Shown here one piece after another: positions 1-8,700 of a stretch of 64,000 bases of DNA. Each line of letters begins with the position of its first letter. Positions within the stretch are counted from its first letter, which is position 1. The notes beneath the pieces are model-generated. The model ran no database searches. It saw only the letters and a program-made list of their open reading frames with translations, and was not told where the DNA came from. A program made the position numbers and the translations under genes. The stretch comes from JAFLCM01 sp046154665 (lineage in GTDB: Bacteria; Planctomycetota; Phycisphaerae; Phycisphaerales; UBA1924): NCBI GenBank assembly GCA_046154665.1, contig JBJXFG010000047.1, positions 62,001 through 126,000 of the forward strand. The letters run 5' to 3'.

Positions 1-2
1 GC

Positions 3-98
3 GAGACGAAACAGACGATGGTGATCGTGACGCACGACGAACGCGTCGCCGCTCGTGCCGACCGTGTGGTGCGATTGAAGGATGGCGTGGTTGAGTAG
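3..98 (+). CDS. ABC transporter ATP-binding protein, C-terminal fragment
   Basis: Only the last 31 codons lie in the window. The frame reads through a switch-histidine motif (VIVTHD) and an ADRVVRLKDG-type ending, which is the usual C-terminus of LolD/MacB-like ABC ATPases that drive lipoprotein release or macrolide-type export. The Walker A, signature and Walker B parts are upstream of the window. The stop TAG at 96-98 lies inside the next reading frame, so the two genes overlap by 17 bases if the ATG at 82 is used. Confidence 0.7.
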   Translation, partial: ETKQTMVIVTHDERVAARADRVVRLKDGVVE

Positions 99-813
99 AC
101 GCGTGGCGGGGTTCCCGGCACGGTCCGTCATCGGGCGCATTCAATCCCCTGTGGACCATCTCGCCCAAACGCAAGCCGTCGTCAGCGCCGTCGAGCGCTT
201 GCTGCATGAGCGCCGAGCCGATTCGCGACCAACGCTCGTCGGCATCTCGGGTATCGACGCCTCCGGCAAGTCCACGCTTGCCCGAGCGGTGGGACGGCGG
301 CTGCGCGCGGCGGAGATGAGCGTGGCCGAGATCTCGATCGATTGGTTCCATACGCTGGCATCGCGGCGCTTCCTTCCGATGGAGCGTGGCCACGAGCCGC
401 CAGAATCTCACGGCAGGCACTTCTACCAGAACGCTTTTCGCTGGGCGGAGCTGCACGAGCGGCTGATCGAACCCCTGTGCCGAACCGGCGGGTGCGACGC
501 CGAGGTGGGTGTGCATGACATGCGCACCGACACGGTCTCGCCGAGGCGCTTCGTGCACACGGCGGTCCGAGTTGTTCTGCTCGAAGGCATCTTTATTTTC
601 CGGCGTGAAGACGCGGAGCGACTCGACCTGCGGGTCTGGATCGATTGCCCGTTCGATCTTGCGCTGCGTCATGCCGTTGAGCGCAACCAGGAGGGATTGA
701 CGCCGGGACTGATCCGGGCCGACTACGAGCGTGTGTATTTTCCCGCGCAGCGCCACCACATCGCCCGCGATCGACCCGCCGAGAATGCCGATCTGGTGAT
801 CGCCGCGGATTAG
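82..813 (+). CDS. uridine kinase-like P-loop protein
   Basis: A 243-residue cytoplasmic P-loop protein resembling the uridine kinase/phosphoribulokinase group. Residues 57-64 form a Walker A (GIDASGKS), an acidic DWF motif follows at 87-89, and a hydrophobic strand ending LLEG at 166-169 precedes a lid-like arginine-rich stretch; the C-terminal Y-x-P-x-x-x-H region is also typical. Such enzymes phosphorylate nucleosides or similar small substrates with ATP; the substrate cannot be read from the sequence. The ATG at 82 overlaps the preceding ABC gene; a later start near the GTG at codon 24 is possible because the first 25 residues are not conserved-looking. Its stop overlaps the stop of the convergent antiporter gene by 3 bases. 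Confidence 0.7.
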   Translation: MAWLSRRVAGFPARSVIGRIQSPVDHLAQTQAVVSAVERLLHERRADSRPTLVGISGIDASGKSTLARAVGRRLRAAEMSVAEISIDWFHTLASRRFLPMERGHEPPESHGRHFYQNAFRWAELHERLIEPLCRTGGCDAEVGVHDMRTDTVSPRRFVHTAVRVVLLEGIFIFRREDAERLDLRVWIDCPFDLALRHAVERNQEGLTPGLIRADYERVYFPAQRHHIARDRPAENADLVIAAD

Positions 814-2276
814 GTCAGAAACACCACCGTCAACACCACAAACAGCGGCACCAGCACCGCCGCGGCGTAGGCCATGTAGCCGAAGAAGCCGGGCATCTTC
901 ACGCCGCCCTCCTCGGCGATCGCTTTCACCATGAAGTTCGGCCCGTTGCCGATGTAGGTGCACGCGCCCATGAATACCGCGCCCAGCGAGACCGCCGCCA
1001 GGAAGTCGTCGCGGATCTGCGATCCGTTGGCGAGCGTGACCATCTCGACGCCCGCCGGCGGGGGCGGGGCCGAGAGCGCCGTCTGGAAGAACACCGCGTA
1101 CGTCGGCGCGTTATCAAGGAAAGCCGAGAGCGCCCCGGTAGCCCAGAAATACTGCCACGCGGTGGTGAGCCCGAGCTCGCCGCCGCGGACCGAGAGGATC
1201 TCCAGCGGGACCTGCAGCGCAACGAAAATGCCCAGGAACAGCGCCGCCACCTCGGCGATCGGGAACCAGTCGAACTTGTTCTCCGCCCGCAGCCCCTTCG
1301 CGGTCGTGAGAAAACTCACCGCCACCAGCCCGAGCATCGCGCCCTCGCGCAGCAGCGGCGGCACGACCCAGCTCGTCCCCGGGAACTGGGACCCCGGCGC
1401 CAGCGTCGCCACGCACAGCACCACCAGCACCAGCCACACCGCGTTGATGAGTCCCGCCACCGACACCGGCTCGGGCGTCAGCGCGGCGCCGATGGGTGAC
1501 GCGTCGTACCCCTCACGGCGCTCTTTCTTCCACAGCATCGAATCCCACACGAAGTAGATCGCCAGCAGCGAGCCCATCATGAACACCCACGGCGCCCACA
1601 ACGAGAGCGTCCACAGGAACGGCACGCCGCGGAGGAAACCGACGAACAGAGGCGGGTCGCCGATGGGCAGCATGGTGCCGCCGACGTTTGACACGATGAA
1701 GATGAAGAAGACGACCGTGTGAACTTTGTTACGGCGTGATTGCAGCGCCTTGAGCAGCGGGCGGATGAGCAGCACCGAGGCCCCGGTGGTGCCGACGAGG
1801 CTGGCGAGCACGCCGCCGATCGCCATCAGCGCGGTGATCGCGCCCGGCGCGGCGCTGAGCCTGCCGCGGACCACGATCCCGCCCGCGATGGCGTAGAGCG
1901 AGAACAGCATGACGATGAACGGCGTGTATTCCCACATCGAGTTGATCGCCGCCCCCATCAGCGCGGGAAACCCGGCGATGGTGGAGTAACCCTTGCCCGA
2001 TGGTTCGGCCTCGATGCCGACACCCAGCAGCCGTGCTGCGGCGACGGTGACATCGCCGTGTAGGTGAACGCCGAAGCCCCGCGTCCAGTAGTGCGCCAGC
2101 ACCATGCCTGCGCAGACGATCGAGACCAGCAGCTTGCTCGAGTTCGCGTGCCACCAGTGCGCGGTGCGGTGGAACAGCGGCAGCAGCGCCACACACAGCA
2201 GCAGCGCCACAAACGGCGCGACCCAGATGAGCGAAGGAACGCCCGCGGCGGCGATGACGGGGATCGGAACGAGCAT
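810..2276 (-). CDS. Na+/H+ antiporter (NhaD/CitM-like)
   Basis: A polytopic inner-membrane protein of 488 residues with about a dozen hydrophobic segments. It resembles the ion-transporter superfamily that holds NhaD sodium/proton antiporters and citrate transporters; the polar LDNAPTYAVFF segment near residue 395 within a membrane stretch and a GNGPNFMVKAIAE segment near the C-terminus are the two re-entrant signature regions. It probably exchanges Na+ for H+. The reading frame stays open 36 codons further upstream, but that extension is arginine-rich and unlike a membrane protein start, so I chose the ATG at 2276 (MLVPIPVIAAAGVPS). It lies 46 bases downstream of the parvulin-like gene on the same strand and may share its transcript. 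Confidence 0.8.
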   Translation of the reverse strand: MLVPIPVIAAAGVPSLIWVAPFVALLLCVALLPLFHRTAHWWHANSSKLLVSIVCAGMVLAHYWTRGFGVHLHGDVTVAAARLLGVGIEAEPSGKGYSTIAGFPALMGAAINSMWEYTPFIVMLFSLYAIAGGIVVRGRLSAAPGAITALMAIGGVLASLVGTTGASVLLIRPLLKALQSRRNKVHTVVFFIFIVSNVGGTMLPIGDPPLFVGFLRGVPFLWTLSLWAPWVFMMGSLLAIYFVWDSMLWKKERREGYDASPIGAALTPEPVSVAGLINAVWLVLVVLCVATLAPGSQFPGTSWVVPPLLREGAMLGLVAVSFLTTAKGLRAENKFDWFPIAEVAALFLGIFVALQVPLEILSVRGGELGLTTAWQYFWATGALSAFLDNAPTYAVFFQTALSAPPPPAGVEMVTLANGSQIRDDFLAAVSLGAVFMGACTYIGNGPNFMVKAIAEEGGVKMPGFFGYMAYAAAVLVPLFVVLTVVFLT

Positions 2277-2322
2277 GGGCCCAGCGTACGCCGGGATGCC
2301 CCGAGCCATCGGCCGGGGGTTT

Positions 2323-3348
2323 CTACCGCTCCTCAATCGCCCAGCGCAAAGACCCGTCCAGCGCCCGCACACGCGTCGACGCACGCACCTCGCGTGCCAG
2401 TTGCTCCATCAGCAGCCGTTCCTGGCGGCGCCTTGCCACGGTTTCCATCTCGGCCCGGCACTCGTCGAGCCTTGGTGCCGCGGCGCTGCCGAGGCGCTTG
2501 TCGAGCCGCACCACGGCGAAGCTGTCCCCCAGCACCACCGGGCCGCCGATCTCGCCGGGCGACAGGCCGGCCAGCGTGTCGCGCAGGGCTGAGGGGTACG
2601 AGGGGTCCGCCGCGCTGAGCGGCTCGATGATGCCGCCGCGCGAGGCCGACGCGTCGGTCGACATCTCCGCCGCAACCTTCGAGAAGTCTTCTCCCGCGCG
2701 GACGCGCTGGGTGGCGTCACCCGCCTCTCGCGCCGTCGGGACCACAATCACCCGTGCCCGCAGCCGAGGGCCGTGCGTCAGCTCATAGGCCTGACGAACC
2801 GCCGATTCGTTGACCACGACCTGACCCTGCACCAGGGTTCGCAGCATCGCGTTGCGCCGGAGCAGCGCCGCGAAGCGCGCCGGCCCCAGCCCCCGCTCGC
2901 GCCGCACGCGCTCGAGCAGCACCCGAGCCTCGGAACCAACGAGCCCCCCCGCGCCCGCCGACGCCTCGAACAGCGTTCGCTCGCGATCGATCATCGTCGC
3001 GTCGAGCGTGAGCCCGGCGTCGCGGAACCGCCCGGCCAGCCCCGCTTCCAGTGCGATCTCATCGAGCACCTCGCGTCCGGCGGCTTCGCCCAGGGCCGCG
3101 CGCATCTGATCCCATGACAGGGCCGCGCCGTCGACCATGGCGGCGGCGCGGTCCGCCGCCGCCTCCGCAGTGCCCGACGCCGCCCGCTCCCCCAGCGGGC
3201 TCTCCCGCAGAAATCGCTCTGACGCGGTGAGCCCACGCGTGTCCCGGTCGCTGAGGGATTCCGGCGAACGACCGCTTTCGGGCACGGATCGATTTCCGCG
3301 GCCCGGGTCGCTCGTGGAACACGACGCAAATACGAGCGTCCAAATCAT
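2323..3348 (-). CDS. parvulin-type peptidyl-prolyl isomerase lipoprotein
   Basis: An exported PpiC/SurA-like foldase. From the ATG at 3348 the protein has 341 residues and begins with a short hydrophobic stretch ending in a lipobox-like VFASC (Cys at residue 10), so it is probably lipid-anchored in the envelope. A helical region similar to SurA N domains follows, then a rotamase domain at about 196-285 with the usual DFSKVAAEMSTD, GG-I, LSPGEIGGPV and F-A-V-V-R-L blocks. The signal has no basic residues after this start; the frame is open upstream (RR at six and five codons before), so a non-ATG start slightly upstream is possible. It faces a divergent zinc-ribbon gene across about 270 bases. 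Confidence 0.75.
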   Translation of the reverse strand: MIWTLVFASCSTSDPGRGNRSVPESGRSPESLSDRDTRGLTASERFLRESPLGERAASGTAEAAADRAAAMVDGAALSWDQMRAALGEAAGREVLDEIALEAGLAGRFRDAGLTLDATMIDRERTLFEASAGAGGLVGSEARVLLERVRRERGLGPARFAALLRRNAMLRTLVQGQVVVNESAVRQAYELTHGPRLRARVIVVPTAREAGDATQRVRAGEDFSKVAAEMSTDASASRGGIIEPLSAADPSYPSALRDTLAGLSPGEIGGPVVLGDSFAVVRLDKRLGSAAAPRLDECRAEMETVARRRQERLLMEQLAREVRASTRVRALDGSLRWAIEER

Positions 3349-3616
3349 CAGAGAAACGGCCCGGCGGACCGGACCGAATCCCCCGTCCCTTCCGTTGTTT
3401 CCCTCCCTCCTACCGCGGCGGAGGCAAGCGCCGCCCTCGGGCAGACCGTTCCTGTCGCTTCCCCCCCGAGGGCGTGCGCTTCCGCCGTCTACTGTTTTGA
3501 CCGCGTTCGTTGAAGGTCTGCTTGGCCGCATGGCAAGATGGGAGAGAATCCCACGTTCGGCGTCAAGCCGACCTCAACCGAACGCGCTTCCGCGTCGAAT
3601 ACTCAACCAGCCGCCG

Positions 3617-4765
3617 ATGTCCACGAATCACCCAAACTCCCCCGCGGAACCCCCCGCCGAGAACCCCGGGGAAACCCCCGATCCGATGACGCCGGACACC
3701 TCTGCGGCGGCTCAGCCCGTCGCCGGCCACGCCGCGCAGGTCCCTCACGCCGGCCCGCGCGTGCTGTGTCCCTATTGCGGCCTCATCCAGCCCGTCACCG
3801 CCCGCTGCAACGGCTGCAAGGGCCTGCTCGACCAGGAATCCCGCCAAGCCACCCAAAACGCGATGGGGCCGTGGCAGGTTCGCAACCCCGCCTCGCCGTT
3901 CCATCCGGGCTGCTCGTACCCGACGCTGCGAGAACTGGTCCGGCGCGGCAAGGTCACGCGCGAGACCATCGTGCGCGGGCCCACCACCGGCCAGTTCTGG
4001 AGCATGGCCGCCAACACCCCCGGCGTCGCTGTGCTGCTCGGGGAATGCCACGCCTGCCACCAGCCGGCGCGCGCGGAGGAATACCTGTGCCGTCACTGCG
4101 GCGTGGTGCTCTCGCCGCGAACCGATCGCCAGCACCTGGGCCTCGCGCCGGTCCGGCCCGTGGGCGTGCCGGTCAGCCAGCCGCCCGTGACCTCTTCGCC
4201 GCAGTCGGCGTTCGCGGCGGTGCCGGTGGAGCAGGTGCCGACGCCGATGCTCGATGTCCCGGCACCCGAAGCCGGGCCGGTCGGCACGGGCGATGCGGTC
4301 CCGATTGAGTCGCTGCTGGCGCGCCGTCGTCGTGAGGATCAACGCCGTCGAAAGATGCTGTTGATCGGGGCGAGTTCGTTGGTCGCGGTGGCGTTGGCGG
4401 GTGTGCTGGGCGTGGCGCTGACGCGCGGCCCTGCCGTGGCGTCGAAAGGTGCGACCGGAAGCTCGACGAAAGACCCCGCGGCGGTTGGATCGGAATCGAC
4501 GCCGATCGTCGATGCTCGCGTGCGCTTCGCCGCCCCGCTGGCCGATGCGCGCCGCCTCATCGCCATCGGCGACGCCGCCAGCCTTGAACTGGCGCTGGGG
4601 ACGCTCGAGCGTGTGAAGACCGAAGCCTCGGCGCCTATGCCCGTCGGGATGTCCCCTGCGGAGCCAAAGTTCATCGAGGACCTGGGCACGATCATCGAAA
4701 GCGTGCGTGCGAAGCTTGATGATGCTCGGCTGACCGAGGCGCTCGCTGAGACGGAGAAGAAGTAG
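3617..4765 (+). CDS. zinc-ribbon membrane protein, function unknown
   Basis: A 382-residue protein with two zinc ribbons: CPYC at 51-54 with CNGC at 64-67, and CHAC at 144-147 with CRHC at 158-161. Between them lies a roughly 50-residue stretch (90-140) that looks like a GYF_2/DUF4339-type domain (LRELVRRGKVTRETIVRG). A proline-rich linker leads to a basic patch and one membrane span at about 247-269, followed by a roughly 110-residue C-terminal helical domain. The topology suggests a cytoplasmic ribbon region and an extracytoplasmic tail. I do not recognise a specific function. The ATG at 3617 was chosen because upstream sequence is arginine/serine-rich noise and overlaps the divergent gene's leader. 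Confidence 0.65.
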   Translation: MSTNHPNSPAEPPAENPGETPDPMTPDTSAAAQPVAGHAAQVPHAGPRVLCPYCGLIQPVTARCNGCKGLLDQESRQATQNAMGPWQVRNPASPFHPGCSYPTLRELVRRGKVTRETIVRGPTTGQFWSMAANTPGVAVLLGECHACHQPARAEEYLCRHCGVVLSPRTDRQHLGLAPVRPVGVPVSQPPVTSSPQSAFAAVPVEQVPTPMLDVPAPEAGPVGTGDAVPIESLLARRRREDQRRRKMLLIGASSLVAVALAGVLGVALTRGPAVASKGATGSSTKDPAAVGSESTPIVDARVRFAAPLADARRLIAIGDAASLELALGTLERVKTEASAPMPVGMSPAEPKFIEDLGTIIESVRAKLDDARLTEALAETEKK

Positions 4766-4804
4766 AGCGTGTTTGCGTGTGGCGACGCGGCCTGTCGTCG
4801 CGGC

Positions 4805-4837
4805 GTGGCCCTGTGCTCGCGCACAGGGCTCGGATGA
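4805..4837. repeat. hairpin repeat, family B (single copy)
   Basis: A perfect 8-bp stem (CCCTGTGC / GCACAGGG) closed by TCGC and followed by CTCGGATGA. An essentially identical copy lies at 13225-13257; related halves with different but still complementary stems lie at 11504-11535, 19024-19052 and 56951-56977. It sits between two convergent genes and is followed by a CT-rich tract (about 4865-4925), the same arrangement as at 13225. Confidence 0.8.
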
Positions 4838-4950
4838 TGCACAGCGAGCAGCCCATCGCACCTGTTTTCTCCCTCTCTCTGCCTCTCTGCCTTCCCCAAC
4901 GCTCTCCGCGTGCTCCGCGGTGAGCTGTCTTGAAAAGACAACCGAGCTGC

Positions 4951-5589
4951 CTATTTCAGCGAGCCCATCCCGCGCTGCTCGCGCTCGCGGTTCAGCACCA
5001 GGAACGCCGGCGGGTGCTCCTTCACCAGTTTGACGAGTTGCGTCGCCGACACCCCCAGCCGCGCGCTCGCTGGCTTGGGGTCCCACCCCGCCGACGCGAT
5101 CACATCCAGCGCCTCGGCGAGCAGGCTGGGAAAATCGTGGTGCTCGGGGCTCACCACAATCCGACCCGGACTGCGCCCGTCCGCGCCCACGGCGTCCGCG
5201 CGCAGCCTCACCCCGAGTTCCTTCAACACCGGGTCCGTGCCCGCGGCGTTGCCGGGCCCCGCTTTGGGGCGATTCACGCGCGAGCGCCACAGCCCCGAGC
5301 CGATCTCGCCCGCGCCGACCGGGGTGCGGACGCGCACCGCCAGCGCGAGCCGAAGCCGCCACAGCGCCTCGCGCCGGTTCTCGGTGACGCTGCGTCGCTC
5401 GGTGGCCTGGGCCTCGACGCCCGTGGGTTCGTGCAGCAGTTCTACACCGGTCTCGACCTTGTTGCGGTGCTGCCCGCCGGGGCCGCGGGAACGGCTCTTG
5501 CCCATCGAACACTGGGAGAGGAGCGTGTCGTCATCGAGGCACGCCGGGTGAGGCCAGGGAACGTGAGGTTGTGCGGGGGCTTGAGGCAT
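4951..5589 (-). CDS. peptide chain release factor-like protein (RF-1 domain)
   Basis: A 212-residue protein with the class-I release factor catalytic GGQ loop: GPGGQ at 36-40, followed by HRNKVETGVEL, which is the usual RF-1 domain continuation. It lacks the codon-recognition domains of RF1/RF2, so it resembles small stalled-ribosome rescue hydrolases (ArfB/YaeJ-like) or the planctomycete RF-like family; it presumably hydrolyses peptidyl-tRNA in the ribosome. The C-terminal half (about 130-212) is unlike ArfB and carries PEHHDFPSLLAEALD and a DPKPASARLGVS helix pair. The start ATG at 5589 keeps the conserved N-terminus; upstream frame is noise opposite the AsmA-like gene. Confidence 0.75.
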   Translation of the reverse strand: MPQAPAQPHVPWPHPACLDDDTLLSQCSMGKSRSRGPGGQHRNKVETGVELLHEPTGVEAQATERRSVTENRREALWRLRLALAVRVRTPVGAGEIGSGLWRSRVNRPKAGPGNAAGTDPVLKELGVRLRADAVGADGRSPGRIVVSPEHHDFPSLLAEALDVIASAGWDPKPASARLGVSATQLVKLVKEHPPAFLVLNREREQRGMGSLK

Positions 5590-5730
5590 TCGGTTGTCGG
5601 TAGCGTACGAAAGCGCGTCGTGCTCGGCGGACCGAGCTCGGAGAGCCGCACACGGCGCTCGCCCGTGACATCCGACACGTCGACACCGCGCCGGGGACCG
5701 CCGGGTACCCTTTCGCAGCGATCCCGCGAG

Positions 5731-8700
5731 ATGCCCCCGACCGACGCCACCCAAGCCCCCGAACCGATCCGCAAGCCCGGCGTGCCCACGCCCGGCTCGG
5801 GGCATGTCCCGCGCGCCGCGCGGACCCCGCCGCGCAAACCCGCCGCCTCGCGGCCGCGTGCCTTTCGGCGCTTCCTCCTCGTCGCCGCCGGCGTGCTGGT
5901 CGCGCTGGTCATTCTTCTGTTCCACTCCGGGCTGCTTCGCGTCCTGGTGGTTCCACGGCTCGAAGCCCTCGTCGGGGCCACCATCCGCACCGGCGGGGTC
6001 AACCTCGGGCCCGACGGCGCGCTGGTTGTCGACGAGCCCGAACTCCGCAACGACCGGCCCGGGCTCGCCGGAACCGCCGCCCAGTTTGTCAAGGCCGACG
6101 AGCTCCGCGTGCTGGTGGATTGGTCGAGCCTGCTCCGCGGCAAGCAGCCCATCCGGCGCATCGAGCTCAACAAGCCCGTCATCCGCATCAGCCAGGATGC
6201 GGACCTGGTGCTGAACATCAAGGAAGTGGTGGAGCACCTGGCAAAGGCCTCAGGGGGCCCGGCGATCACGACGTTGCCCGAAGTCGCCGTCACCGGCGCC
6301 ATCATCGAGCTGGGCGAGCACGCCGCCGGGCCGCCGGCGATCTACACCGAGCTCACCAGCCTGCGCGTCTCGGGCACCATCCGGCCCGACCCCGATTTGC
6401 CAGACCGCTACCTCGTCGACTTCCGAGAGGAGCGCCCCGAGGGACAGATCAACATGCCCGGCACAGGGCGCGCCAACGCCGACCCGCTCCGCGGCGGAAA
6501 GACTCCCGGCCTGGGCTCCGCCTTCGACTCGCCCAAGATGCGCATCACCGGCGTGCTGAACGTCAACCCCGTCGCCGCCGACCTCACCCTCACCAACGTC
6601 GACCTCGAACAGCTCGGACGACGCCAGGCACCGCAGTGGTTCAGCGATGTCTGGGGCGACCTCGAACTCGGCGGCGAGATCCCCACCGTCAACTTCTCGC
6701 TCACGCCCGGACGCGGCTTCACCATGTCGTTCCTCGTCCGCGGCGTGCAGATGAACATCCCCATCCCGGTCGAGCCCGATCTCGACGCGCAGGGCGACCC
6801 CATCCCCGGAGCGCAGGGCGAACGCCGGCTCCTCGCCATGCGCAACGTCTCGGGCAAGGTCGCCCTCGACAGCCGCGGGCTGCAGGCCGAGCTCAACGGC
6901 GATATCGAAGACTTCCCCCTCACCGTCCGCCTCAAGACAGAAGGCCGCGACATCAACTCGGCCCTCTCGTGCGACCTCGAGGCTCGCGAGTTCCTCGTCG
7001 CCAAGCGCCCGATGCTGCTGCCCTTCGCGCCGCCCATCGTGCGCTTCTTGTTCCAACGCTTGGGCAGCCCGACGCTCGAGGCCGAGGGCGTTGTCAAGCT
7101 GCGCCGAGAGGCACCCAGCGCCGACGGCACCCCAGCGCCCATCCGCGCCTCCGGCTCGCTCAAGTTCAAGAACGGCACCGCCGCCCACGAGCTCTTCGCC
7201 TACCCCATCAGCCAGCTCTCGGGCATCATCGGGTTTGATGAGAAGAAGGTCGAGCTGCTGAACATCAAGGGCTCGCACGCCAACGGCGCCAAGGTGCTGG
7301 CCAGCGGCACCATCACCCCGATCGACGACACCGCTGGCGCGGATGTACGTGTCACCGTCGTCGATATCCCGGTCGACGCACTGTTCCGCGAGGCGCTGCC
7401 CCGGAAGCGCCGCATCGTCTACGACGCGCTCGCCGACGAGAACGCCTACGCGGCGCTCCGCGCCGAGGGGCTCATCCAGAGCGCCGACGAGAAGGCCGCG
7501 AAGGTGGCCCGACTCGCCGACCTGCGTACCAACCTCGCCGTCGGCGAGCGCTACGGCGGTGGCGAAGAACGCATGACCGAGATGCGCGAAGAGGCCGACA
7601 ATCTCGAACGTGAATCCGCCGTCCCCGTCTTTGAGCTCGGCGGGCTGGCCCAAATGGAGGTCCACGTCACCCGCGCCGTGGGCCGTGAGGAAGAGACCAA
7701 GGCCGACGTCCACCTCACCGCCTCGCGCCTCGGCCTTCTGATGAAAACCTTCCCGTTGCCGATGATCGCGCGGAACGTCGACATGCGGCTCGGCGGCTCG
7801 CTCACCACCTTCAAGCCCATCCAGGTCGAAACGCCCACCGGCGGTCGGGCCCTCGTCACCGGCAGCGTTGCTTACCCCGACGGTGCCGGCATCGTCCCCA
7901 TGGTCGACTTCACCGTTGACGCCGTCCCTGTCGACGCCCTCTTCATCCGCGCCCTGCCCGACCGCGGAACCCAGGACTCCGTTACCGCGCGCAAGCTCGT
8001 TTCGAACCTCAACTTCACCGGCAACCTCGGCGGCTTCGCCGTGGTCCGCCCCGACCCGGGCGACCCCGAGTCGGCCTCGTTCCGCGTCGACCTCGTGGCC
8101 AACGGCCTGACCGCCCGCCCGCGCCGCGCCGAGGGCGAGCCCGCAGGACCCGAGCTCGAACTCACCGACATCCACGGCGGAATCTCCGTCTTCGACGGCG
8201 CTGTCGAGATCCCCCATCTCACCGGACGCATCGAGGGGGAGCCATTCGAGCTCGCCGCCCACGCGTGGTACGGCGGCGCTGATCCCACCACCATGTTCGG
8301 CACGCTGCGCTCCGAAGGCCTGAACCTCGCGGCTCCGCTGGAGCGCCTCATCGCGGCGGGCTCGCCTCGAGCAGGCGCGCGGATCGCCGCTTTGCGCAAT
8401 GAGCGCATGCCCTCGGGATGCGCCACCGCCGAGATGGCGATCCTCGACGCCGGCGCGGGCGTCGCCGCGCTCATCGGCCTCGAAGCGCTCGAAGGCGGAT
8501 CGTTCGTCGCCCCGGGCGGACGCTTCGAGATCGAGAGCGCCGCCGGTGTCGTCGGCGTCACCGAGAACGCCGTGAGCTTCGGCGGTTTCAACATGGCCGC
8601 CGCCGACGGCGCTCGCGCCGAACTCGACGGGGCACTCGCGCTGAGCGACGCACCGCCGACATCGCTCTCGATCCGCGCCGCCGCCGCGAGGTTCGAGAGC

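Noticed and set aside
3563..5512. A 649-codon minus-strand frame spanning the zinc-ribbon gene and the RF-like gene
   Set aside because: Arginine-rich composition with no recognisable domain, and it contradicts the well-supported genes on both strands.
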